Part shown: piece by piece, positions 34,735-45,700 of the stretch
How positions within the stretch are numbered: position 1 is the first letter of the stretch
How the letters are laid out: each line of letters starts with the position of its first letter
From: Phylloscopus collybita
Lineage: Eukaryota > Chordata > Aves > Passeriformes > Phylloscopidae
Assembly (NCBI GenBank): GCA_027886175.1
Contig: JAJNNQ010000019.1
Coordinates: forward strand, 11,270,501-11,334,500
DNA length: 64,000 nucleotides
Reading direction: 5' to 3'
Notes under the pieces: model-generated
Databases searched by the model: none
What the model saw: only the letters and a program-made list of their open reading frames with translations
Told to the model about the DNA's origin: nothing
Translations under genes and position numbers: made by a program

Positions 34735-36070
34735 TCCCCGGCCGTGGGTACCCGAGAACATCCCTATTCCTCGGCTCCTGTCTGATGCCGGCCGGGGAGA
34801 CTCTGTCGAAGCCGGCTCGGGGACTCCGGGGCTCCACCGCTACATTCGTCCCCGCGCCGGCAGCAGCACCCCTGGCCCGAGCCCGGCCTCTCCCAGCCGG
34901 GCAGCGAGGCCGGGATGTCGGGGAAGGGGCCGGTGCCCTTTAAACCCCCCCCGGCCGCGCCCCCCCCGCTCAGCCGGGCGTTGCATCAGGCCCGTGCGCG
35001 CCGCCGGCCGCCCCGCGGGGGCGCGCCCCGCGCCGCCCCTCCCCTCGCCGGCGGCGCGCACGGGCGGGCGGTGCGCGCCCCCGCGGCAGTCGCGTGGTCC
35101 CCGCGCGGCTCCATATTGCGGCGGCACCGGGGTCGGGGGGTTCCCGGCGGGGCTCGGGGGCGCGCAGATGGCGACGCAGGTGGAGGCGCTGCTGCCCGGC
35201 ACGGCCCCGCTGCTGCCCGCCGAGGAGCGCGCCCTGGTGCTGAAGCCGCCGCAGGACGGCGGCCGGGAGAAGGGCGAGCCGCCCATGGGCCCCGACGGCG
35301 GGCCGGCGGCGCCGAGGCCGCCCAGCGCCAAGCAGCAGAAGGAGGAGAGCAACAACCAGGAGAAGGAGAGCCTGCTGAGGGCCGGCGGCGAGGCGGAGGA
35401 CGGCGGCGAGGCGGGCGGCGCGGGGCGCCGGGAGTTCATCGAGGCCCCGCCGCCCAAGGTGAACCCCTGGACGAAGAACGCGCCGGCCGTGAACGGACAG
35501 TCGCCTCCCGGTGGGTGCTCGGGGGTCGTTGGGAGCGGGGCGGGGGGGGCCGGGTGCGCCGCCGACCGCGCCCCGGGCGGCCGCGCCATGCGGCACACGC
35601 GGCGTGGGGCCGCGCCCGCGGCCTGCGGGGCCGCGGCGGAGCGGGGGGCGCGCGGGGAGCGGGGGGAGCGGCGGCGCCGGCCGCGGCCACGAGGCGGGGA
35701 GGGCAGCGCGGCCCGGCCATGCGGCGGGGAGCGGAGGGCGCCGGGGGCCGGCGGCGGCGGGCGGGCCCGGCGGCGGACACGCGGCCCCCCCTCCCCTCCC
35801 GCTCCCGGCATTCCGCCGCAGCAGCGCCGGCAACGTGGTCGGTTCCCGGCGTGCGGTTCCCCCGGGAGCACGGCCCCGCCGCCCCCGCGGGGGCCCTTCC
35901 CCGGGCCGCGGCCTGCGCTGCCCACGTGTGCGCGGCCGCGGCTCCCCCGCGCAGGCCGCGCCGCCTTTCTCTGCCGACTCATGGCGGCGGCAGGGCCGGG
36001 GGCCGCGGCCGAGCGCGGTTCTGCCCGGCGAGATCGCTGCCCGGGTTAGGGACGCGGCTGGGGAACGGGG
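34735..36070 (+). promoter_or_regulatory. LARP1: CpG island promoter of LARP1
   Basis: A stretch of very high GC and CpG density spans the upstream flank, all of coding exon 1 and the first about 550 bases of intron 1. CpG density falls sharply on both sides. No TATA box is placed convincingly, which is usual for a housekeeping CpG-island promoter. A YY1-like core (GATGGCGAC) overlaps the LARP1 start codon, and a stronger one (ATGGCGGCGGC) lies in intron 1 at about 35982. The transcription start is probably within a few hundred bases 5' of 35168, but I cannot place it. Long ORFs on both strands here (for example 34840-35982 on the minus strand) result from stop-poor GC-rich sequence and are not genes. 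Confidence 0.88.
35168..35510 (+). CDS. LARP1: LARP1 coding exon 1 (N-terminus of La-related protein 1)
   Basis: LARP1 is a cytoplasmic RNA-binding protein. It binds the cap and 5'TOP motif of ribosomal-protein mRNAs and links their translation and stability to mTORC1. This exon gives the first 114 residues plus one base of codon 115 (phase 1). It starts MATQVEALLPG, as in human LARP1, passes through a low-complexity Pro/Gly/Glu/Lys stretch, and ends with the LARP1 signature EAPPPKVNPWTKN followed by NGQSPP. It is predicted to be disordered; the La motif, RRM-L5 and DM15 repeats are encoded outside the window. The ATG is the first Met in this frame and matches the family start. Its context is CAGATGG, with C at -3, so not optimal. 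A second in-frame ATG lies at 35285 (codon 40). The exon ends CCCG followed by donor GTGGGT at 35511. The linker between WTKN and NGQSPP is shorter than in human as I recall it. The family is clear; the 5' UTR extent is unknown. Confidence 0.95.
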
Positions 36071-39000
36071 GTCCCCGAAAAGGGAAGCCGAGGGGCTGCG
36101 CTGTCCAAATCGCGCTTGTAACCCGCTGCTGTCGTCAGCAAAGGCTGGAACTGCAGAACACCCATTTCCTCGCCTGTCGGGATGGGGTGTTGCGCTCCCC
36201 TCGTACCTGCTTCAAGTGAATCGGGAGTAGGCGAAAACAATAGAAGTTTTCACTAAGCGTCTTGTTTGAGAAAGACTTAATCTTTTTCTACCTGTCTCTG
36301 TTAACGCTGAAATCACGCTGCCAGATGTGCCATCAGATTCCCAATTACTGTACGTGCCAGTGTTTTGTAAGAAGTGTTACTGCCTAGCATGATGATTCAT
36401 CAGAGTTATTGATCTTTGGGAGATGGGCAGCTCTGCAATTTCCACCTAGAAAGCTGTCATCTTAATGAGAAGTATAGAGGACAAGTTAATCATGCCAGGT
36501 AGAATTCGGTGTTCGGATTGTTTGGTGGTTTGTCATTGTAGTCATGGACATAAGCAAAGCTTAAGGAGATCCAGGACAGTGTCGCTGTCTGCATTCGCCT
36601 CGTGCGTTATTACACAAAACTAGTCACATCTCTCCTTTGTGTGAAGGTTGCACTTTATTGTGATGCCTTCTGAGATAATGATCCTGAGAAATAAACCAAG
36701 AAATGCAAAACTGCAAGGTTGAATATTCCCGTTTGAGTCTCCTGTGTAAGGGATGTCCAGATTCATTACCAGGCTCGTCAGTCGCAAAGGTGTGTGATTT
36801 GTCAGAGTCAGCAGCGACGAGGCAGCTGCCCAACGCGAGCAGGGGGCCCTTGCAACTCCTGGGATGATTTTGTGAGGGAGAGAGTGAGAGTGTGTCATTA
36901 ACATGTCCACGCAGTTGTAGCGTAAGGGAGTAATGCTGCAACACTCAGAATTGTCCTTGGACCCAGCAGAGTTGTCTCTGTATTCCCAAAGGTGTTTAAA
37001 AAATGGAATTTGTAAGTAGTGTGTTCTGGGACGCTTGGCAGCAGTGACTGGTTCCAGCAGTGTCCCCAGTGCTGCTGCTTGGCTCTCCTCATTGTTTCTT
37101 TTGCTGCCTGTTCATTAGCAGAAGAGAAAACGTGTAAAATAAACACGGCTGGTGAGCTCCCATGAGAGGCAGGCTGGCAGCTGACCTTGCCTGGCAGCCC
37201 TGCACCCAGGCACCTTCTTGTAGAGTTTGCAGGCTCATGTTGTATCTTCATTTCATTGGGTGGAGGATTTGTTTTGGCAGACACTCATCAAAAAAGATCT
37301 GGAGCGTGAATTTGTGTGAAAGAATCAGTTGGCGAGGTGAGTTGTCACGCTGTAGTGTTGTAGTGACCTCCAGGAGGATCACCCAAGGAAAGCCACTCTT
37401 TTTCTGCGCTTGCAGTGGATTGAGAACTTCCGAACAGTGGAACGTCACTACTGGAAGTCTTTGGTTTCTCAGCAGAGCTTACAAAGCCTTTGTTCATAAT
37501 CCAGCAGTGTTCCCGGTGCAGTGCTTGTGTGCTGGAGATACTGAATGTTTCCAGCCTTCATCTGCCAGAGGTAGTGAGGAGACCAGAAAGCATGGTAAAG
37601 ACAGCTCTGTAAAGATAAAGGGATCCCTCTATGACTTGTTCTGCAGGCTTTGAAAGCCCTATTTTTTTATAATGATTATATTAATTATAGACCTATACAG
37701 CAGATTTAATGGACAAGACCTTCTTATGTGTCCACACATTCTGTAATGGCCTGCATTGGAATTGGTGCTTCTAAAAGTACAAGCATTGAGCTCAGGGAAA
37801 GCAGAGCCACCTGCAAGATCTTGGTGAGTTTCTGCTGTCCCTGTTGGAATATGGATAGGGAAGAGCTTAACAACTCCACCTCCAGGTGGTCAGAACACTG
37901 GCTTGTTTTGACTCGCCAGGCTGAGCAAGTTGAGTGCATTTGGGGGACTGAAGAGCAGGGTCGTGTTTTCATGCATTAGGATTTACCTTTAAAAGCTTGT
38001 GTCTTGTTACCTGCTGCAGGATTTTTATGCTTGAAGTTGGCAGTGAAGCCTGTAATATAATAGGATGTTCGAGCAAGTGTTTCTGCTTTTTCAGGAAGGA
38101 GGCTTCTTGAAGTGAAGCCTCTCCTTCCTTCTTAACCTCCCAAAAGCACAACAGCTTTTTGGCAGTAAGTGGACAACCATTAGATCGAGTTAGACAGCAG
38201 TGATACTGCTGATGCTGTGAGTGGAGGCTGAGGCTCATCTGAAGCGGCACACCAGAAGATTTTCACGGTCTCTTGACAAGATGCACGTTACCTTTCTATT
38301 CATGTGTGTTTCCATCAGGATGCATGGTGCAGAGAGGAGAAGGGGGATCACTTGAGTCCTGAGATCCTGTCCTGTGTGGCAAGGCTTGTACTTGACACTG
38401 CTGACTGCTTGTGAGGGACGCTGCAGAGTTGTAATGATACCTCATTTTTACTCTCTAATGATCTAGTAGCAAGGTCTGTGTGACCATGCCCTCGTTATTA
38501 CATGTTCTCTTCTTATCATGTAAATAAATGCAGCCAGCAGCCTGACTGACACATGGTGGTAGTTTGTGTGTGTCTGCGGTAGTGAAGGAAACGTTTTCTG
38601 GCAAAACCAGCTTTGCACTACTGGCTATAAACCAAATTCAAAGTGTTTTCTCCAATTCTTCTCTAGATGAGAAGTATGGCTTGCAGTTAAGACAGCTCGA
38701 CCTTCTGGAACATGTTGTACTCCTCCACTGTGCCCTGCACCAGGGCTGGTGCTGATGCAAGCGTTGGTGTGGACAGGTGTTAACAGCACCCCGTTTTGAA
38801 AACCTGCTGGATGTATTTCAAGAAATGTTGCATCAAGGCACTTGGCACTGCTTTATTTTTAAAGCCATTTACATCTTGGAAGTAAGAACATGCAGGTTTT
38901 AATGACCTGCACTGCAATTGCTGAGCTTTGCCTGCGCTAACTTTTCAATTCTCCTTACAAGTTCTCAGCCAGGGAAAGCAGCGTATTTCCTAGGAGATGC

Positions 39001-42000
39001 AGAAGGTGCTTTGATTTCTTGAGTAGTTTCCTGCGTGGTGTTTGGCAAACATGCTGGGTGGATAAGCAGTACTTTCCAGAAGGCACACCTTAGTTACTAG
39101 CGGCAAGCACCAGGGGTGAGCTGACTATTGTTGCTTGTTGCTTTATGCTGCCTGAGCAGAGGCTGGCTTGGCTACCGGTACTAAGGAGAAGGCAGGGGAA
39201 GATTCATTAGCATCTCACCCCTTGCTGACTAACTCCCTGTAGGGCTTTCCTTGAAACCAGCCTCCAGTGCAGAAGATAAGATGGATGGGAAGCTTGCTTT
39301 ACCATTGGCATTTCTTCGCTTTCAGAGTAGACACACACATCTGCTTGCTCAGGTATCCAGCTTGGTAGCCCTGCACACACCTATTTCCAAAGTGTTGGGC
39401 AATTCTCACTCTGTCGTGGCACGTAATTGTGGAGCTCTCCTGGCTGTTGCAACAGAGCTGCTATCGCAGCAGGAGGCCTCCCCCCATCGCCCCAAGTTTC
39501 CTCTCCAAACTACTGTTTTGTTCTGATCCCACAACTCACATTTGAGTAACTCTTCCCGTCTTGTTGGAGAGGATGAGCGTAACTGGAACTTGTTGCTCAA
39601 AAAAAAACGTGGGGTTTAGTGTTTTCCCTCCCCTGCATACCTTTGTCCTTCAGCTTTGTGCTGGACCTTTGCCCTGTTCTGCACTGTTTGTTTCGGGAAG
39701 AGAAGGCTCGGGAATGCAGTGCAGCTCCTGGGAGCTGACTCACTGGCCCTGGTTGCTGGGCTTCAGTCTTGCTTCTGCTGCAACCTCCAGTTCCAGATTG
39801 CTAGGTCCAAGGCATTGCTGAAGGATTCTCTCCAACTATCTCCTTACCCTCACAAATCTTCTTTTAAACTTTATGTTACTTGTGATGCCATGGAGGTTTC
39901 CACCAGGGTTGTATCGGGGATCACTGGATTGGGCAGCAGAAGGGCTTCGTTGGGATGCAAGGACAAATCAAGTCCAGAAAGCGGGACTGGGAATGTGGGC
40001 ACTGGGGCTACAGTGCTCTGCTCTCCCTTCCAAATTTTAACACCGTATCTTTTTGCTGTGGTCAAACAGTGTGAAATTATCTTCAGGGCAATACCAAATG
40101 CAGACTTGGATAGAGTTAGGGTTGCTCTTCATGTATTTGACACTATAATGAATCTCCAACACCATCTCTGTGGCTGTGCTTGTTTGGCAAAATAAGGAAT
40201 GGGCATTTTAGTTGAAAGCTGTGCTTGCTGTTCAGACCAGTCTGAACATTTTAACCCTTACATTAAAACAGTTATCACAGGTGCTCTTACCCTAAGTCCA
40301 GTTGGGTCTGGGGAGCTTTGTTCATTCCCAACCGCAATACACATGGACATTATGGTCTTTAATAATTAACTTATCCATTGGTCATCTTGGCATTGAACCT
40401 TTCGCTGACTTCCTACCAAGGGCCTGGGTCTCCACACTGCTGGCTCTGCCAAATCCCTGGCTTGCTGTGTACACAGAGAGCTTGGGGAAAGAGGTGATGC
40501 AACCTCAGTGATACCTGCTGAGCTCTCCCATGGTGATAGTTCTATCTAGGTGAAGCTTTTCGTGGCCAAGTTGTCTCCTGGGTTTGGCTAAAGCTCTGGG
40601 TGGATCTCTGGATCCACTCTGTGGTCTCTGGCATGGCCAGCTCTGCATTTGTTCCTTTTCTCACTTGAAACTGGGCTTTGGTTCCACTCGTTCTGCAGGT
40701 CCAGGTCCTTGTTGGTGAGGTCTGAATAGAGCTGGGAGACTTATCTCCTTGCATTGAAAATATGCGGTTAATCTGAGTATCTTGAATCAAATGATGCAGC
40801 TGCACAACTTGAGGTCAGCGGAGAGGGAAAAGAAGGGCTTCAAAGAAGTTAGTGCAGTGCTGGGAGAACTTAGAGCTACTCATGTATTTAGCTAATGCTA
40901 GTGGGTGACCAGAACAAATGGAAACTGAATTTGGCCTTGAATAAATCAATTACCAGACTTATTTATGGGGAAAGTTTTGGGTCAGGGTCGATCTGGATTG
41001 CTTGGCAAACAGAGAAGTGGGTGTGCATGTGAATGTCCCACAGCTGTGGAGCAAAAACTGGCACGAGGCATTTGGTGGAAATAGGTTTGCTGATAGCAAT
41101 TCTAGTGCTGTGCAAGATAAACTTTTGTTTTTGGGAAAGGTTGTGGAAGCTGTAGTCAAGTGTCAACACATTTCTAAAGGGAGGCTCATCCTGTAATTGG
41201 AGGTTCCCAGAAGATCCTGTTAAATGAACTTCCCTCTATCAGAACGTGCATTTGTGCTGCAGTTTGAGGGGCTTTGTGGGTGGATTGCCTTTCCTGAGCA
41301 AACTGGTGTGTGATGTATTGTGGCTCTGCTGGTTTCAGTGTTGAGCCAGGCTGAGGGTGCTGGTTCAGCTGCTGGAGCCATCCTTAGCAAAGTCATGCGG
41401 CCCGACTTTGGTGTGACACTCGCTGTGGGTATTGCCAGGATCAAGAGCTCTTCCTGCAGCATTAAAGCTACGTGTGCTGGGGGACGTTCTGCTGAGACAT
41501 GCAAGGAGAGGGAGGGAGGGCTGGGAACTGGCTCATCTAATACCTGCTTTATCAGTTACCTTCACTGTCCTTCTGGAGCAAAGCTGACTTAGGGGCAGAA
41601 GCTTCCCTTGACACTTTCATGTTGTTCAGGGTTGTATGGGAACACGCAGCAGGGTTCAATGCTCCACAGTGGTTGTGATTTTATTTTTACTTTGTGGGTT
41701 TGAGTCACCCTGTTCCTTTGTGTGGTGACAAACTGTAAGGTTTGGTAGAGTTCTCTGCTACAGTCTGATGGTGTGTTGGAGGTGACCATGGTAGCCCTGG
41801 CTGGGTTGGATGCTCTGTCACAACAGGCCAAGTGGAAACCTTAGTTTGCTTTAGAAATCGTCAGCGGCGTGGTTGTTGGTGTGACTGAGGTCTTGATGCT
41901 GCTCAGTCTGGTTCTGGTGACACTTAGAGGTGACACAAATACCCTTTGTTCTTTTGATCTAGAAAATGTTACTCTGGCTCCTCCAGAATATGTGACACCT

Positions 42001-42269
42001 GCAGCGTGCTGGCAGGCACAGTGTGCCCTGACCTGTGCTCCTGGGGAAGCGCATTTGCTTCCTGCTGGACACCCCTTGAAGTGGCTGGGAACAGGTCTGC
42101 AACCTGCTGCTCTAGCAGGTGCTTCTCTCCACTCCCCAAAGCAGCCCTGGCTGCTGATGGGGCCCAGGAAAGGCATCCCTGCCCCAGGAGGAAGATGTTG
42201 GAGGAGAAGCATCTCTGGTGCTCCTCAGTGTCTGTCGTTTGATCTCTGTCAGGGTCTGCAGAGATCCCT
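36071..42269. other. LARP1 intron 1, proximal part, nothing further supported
   Basis: AT-balanced unique intron sequence. No splice-bounded ORF continues the phase-1 frame with LARP1-like residues. No transposon end is recognised by eye. Confidence 0.55.
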
Positions 42270-42700
42270 TGATGACCGTGGCAGCCGAGGGGCAACCGGG
42301 AGAAGTAGGGGCTCGGCTGGGGCTTGTGAACCTGACGTGCCCTTGACACACGAGGCAGAGTTAATGCACGATTGGGAAGCTGGACAGGGGGCGGAAATGT
42401 GCTGTGTGTCCTTCCTGCTGGCCGGGAGGGACTGTGTGAGCCCGAGGTGGGGTCCGGCAGGTGGGACACGGGCGCTGCTCCCCGGCCCAGGTATGGGGGC
42501 ACAGCTCGGGGGCGGCGGGACGGGAGGCGGCCCAGCCTGTCCCGGGCACACTGCTGAGCACGTTTTTCCAGCTGAGCGGCGGCGTGTGCCGAGCTCCTGC
42601 AGAGTGACTCTGCAGTCTGCAGGGCACGGCTGCGCCGGAGGGAGCCACGGGCAGGCGCGGGGGGCTCTTCTCGCTTCTCCTTTCCTGGTAGTCATTTGAC
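42270..42700. promoter_or_regulatory. intronic CpG-dense patch (possible secondary CpG island)
   Basis: By eye about 32 CpG dinucleotides occur in some 430 bases, against very few in the surrounding intron, and GC is about two thirds. This approaches usual CpG-island criteria. It could be an alternative LARP1 promoter, a promoter of an unannotated transcript, or an orphan island. No known first exon is recognised. A 268-codon ORF starting at 41896 runs through it (see findings). Confidence 0.45.
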
Positions 42701-45700
42701 TTCTTTGACTCGCCTGCAGCGTGAGTGCATGGAGAGAGCAGGGGGTTTTCAGGGCTGGGTAAGGTAGTTTTTAAGGAGCCTGAAAAAAAACTGAGAGAAG
42801 AGGTGAGTTTTTTCCTGGCTAAATATGTGGGGAAACAAGTATGAAATTGGAAAAACCACAAAAATGAGGAAAGGGTAAAGTTTTGTTGAAGGGAAAGTAA
42901 GAGAAAAGGTGTGTGGGGAGATTGGTGTTTTACCTGCCTGGTAACTTAGAGGTGGGTATGCTGCTAAATACTGAGCACTGTCTTTAAAGCAGATTATTTG
43001 CAATATATATTTAGCCTCCACACCAAATCACACAGCCTTTTTTACTTTGTTTTTCTTAAAGACTGTGCTTTTGAAAGCTTCTGGTCAGTGATGTAAATGA
43101 GTGATTATTTTACCAAGTCTTAGCTACCAAACTATCTTGTTTGCACATTTGCAGATGATGAAGCTAGTGACAGAATACAATAGTGAGAACTCACAGTTAA
43201 TAAGCAACAGTCAAATGTTTGATAAGCCAGCTTTCACTTAAACTACAGGAAATTAATTTCTTCAGATTCTCCAAGGTCACATCTTCCTTTTTTTTATTAT
43301 ATATTGCGAAAGAAGTTTATTCCTGCAAGACCCTTAGGATTCCCTGCAATTTTTATGCCTTTGCTCTAACTGCAAAGGTTACACTTCCAAGTAGTCAAAA
43401 AGTCTGTGTCAGCTCTCCTGACCTCACAGAATGAGCCTACTGAAAATAAAGACAGCCACAATAACAAATGCTCTTGGCCTCATTCAGCACAAAAAGAGAC
43501 CTAAAGGAGTGGCAGAAGCACTGTAGCTGTGTTACCTCCAGATGGGCTCATATTGGCAGATCAGCTGCATGGCTGTGCGAGGGGGAAAGCAGAGGGAAAA
43601 AATAGAACAAAGAATTAAGTATAAGGAGTGACACCAGTATGTGTGATGCTGAGAAATGATGTGTCTGTAGTAGCAGATACTGAAATGTGGAGAAACCTAT
43701 CCCAAAAGTATGGTTGGGAGGTTTTTACTTTGACTGAAACAGCAGTGATGGGATATTCCTGCACGAGGTTCCACCCAGCAAGAGAGAAGAGCGAATCACG
43801 GAGGTGTCTCCACCATGTGCTCAGATGACAAAGCATGAGACCTCACTGTCTGTAATCATATTGAATTTCACTTCCCAACTCCCAGCTCAACCTTGAGAGC
43901 TCGGGGGAATACTGACTGTGATCTCATACATCTTCTGAGTGTTCAGAAATCCTCTGCTGCTGCAGAGGGTCTTGCACTGAGATAACAAAAAGGGGACTTT
44001 TGTTTTGGCTTCAAAATCTCAGGTGAGCTCTCCAAGCTCACTGTTGCAGGGGTTTTTTTGGGTTGGTTTTTTTTTGTTTTTTTTTGTTTTGGTTTTTTTA
44101 AACTGTGGAATGGTGAATGTGACATTTGAATACTCTGCAGAGAGGAATTTGCTGTAAATGACCCACGATTTTAAATTTTAACCTGTTAAGACAATTGTGA
44201 AGATGATTTGGAGGAGACATGGCAGATTACAGTGAGATAACCCTCTAGCTTCAATTGGAGGTGAAATCTGAGTTGATGTAATTGTCAGCAGAGAGTGGAA
44301 CCAAGCAAGGACGGCGTTTGGAGTGTGATTGGAATGGCTGTGTTTGATTAAAACCAAGCAGATAGTCTGGGCCAGAGGGAGGGAACACCTCAGACTGTGA
44401 GTCTGATGATTTGTAATTCAGTTAAGAGATCTAATTATGTTGTCTTTGCTGCACTGCCTTGTGTATCCTACAGCCCCCTGCTCGGCCCTCTGCCTGCAGC
44501 CCAAAGGTGGAGAGAGCCTTGCAATTTTCAGTTTCTGGGGTTTTCATAGGGATTTATGGCATCCTTGTCTGATGTTACAGGGCTTTACTGGGATGCTGGT
44601 GTGTTTGGGGTGGGGTGGCAACCTCTTTCATGGAGACACTGGATTTCTGGGTATGTTAATGCATTCTCCTTTGTAGGGAGATGGATCTCTCCTGCCTGTT
44701 GGTTGCTAAGCTGTACTTGGGTGCAGCTTCTCTGGAGTTTGGGTCTGCCCTTGATGTGCAAGCAGAAAAGTCTGTTGCAGCTGACTTTGACCCTGTCAGG
44801 GGGAAACACTATCCTGTATTAGTTTCTGCAGTGTGGGATCCAGCTGGTTTCCACGCTGCACCGAAATTGCTCCTGTATTTCAGCAAGAGTCTTTGAGACA
44901 TGTATTTTGCTTGATTGTGCCAGAAATTTTAATGTCTGTTCAATATCCAGTGCTTAAAGAGCAGTTTTGGGAGGGTGACTGATAGTTTGGACCAGACTCA
45001 TGTAGGGTTGTTCTCCTGGAAGGCCTAAGGCCTCCAGTGGTATCACTCCAGGCTTACTGGTGATGAAAGGATGTGGGTAGAGAGCTGGGTCACCAGCTGC
45101 CCCATGGCAAGAGTAATCAAGCACCTTTAGGTTGCCTTGGACTTTCTGTGAAGCTCCTTGTTGGGTTCATGATCGGGAATGTTGGGACTCATGCTCTGGA
45201 GCAGCAGCACTTTGCTGCTTCTCCGCTTTGGAGATGAGGGGAAGGGGTTAACAGGAGAGAACACCCAGTGTTTGTTCTCTCCAGTGCAAGCACTGATAAG
45301 TGGATGGGAGAAACAACAGCCTGTGACCTTCCAGTTATTCCTTGTGTGCCTGTGCATATGTGAGTGTTGGATTTGCAGGACTGTCTGTTCGGAGAGCTCT
45401 CATTCTTCTGGTCAGGTTCCCCAGAATCCCGTTGGCATCTCTGGTGCTTGGAGGAGAGACTTGGACCTTCTTCCATGTGGATCTCTGAAAGATTTTGCTG
45501 GGCAGTGTTGGTGACTGTTCAGCTGGTGTCACAGCCCTGCTGGGCCTGTGCTGCTCCCCTTTGGTCTGGAGGAGACTGAGCATCAGCATTGAGGTACTCA
45601 CTTAGTGTGTGGTGTGGAGTTAGTTAGGGAGTTATCTGAGATAACACTCTGATTTTGGAATAGGTGATTTTTTTTTTTTCAGGGTTGTTCCTCTTGAAAC

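Noticed and set aside
34840..35982. 380-codon minus-strand ORF and the extended 34994-36049 plus-strand ORF
   Set aside because: Both arise from stop-poor CpG-island sequence. The plus-strand frame is real LARP1 only from 35168 to 35510 and then reads into the intron past a GT donor.
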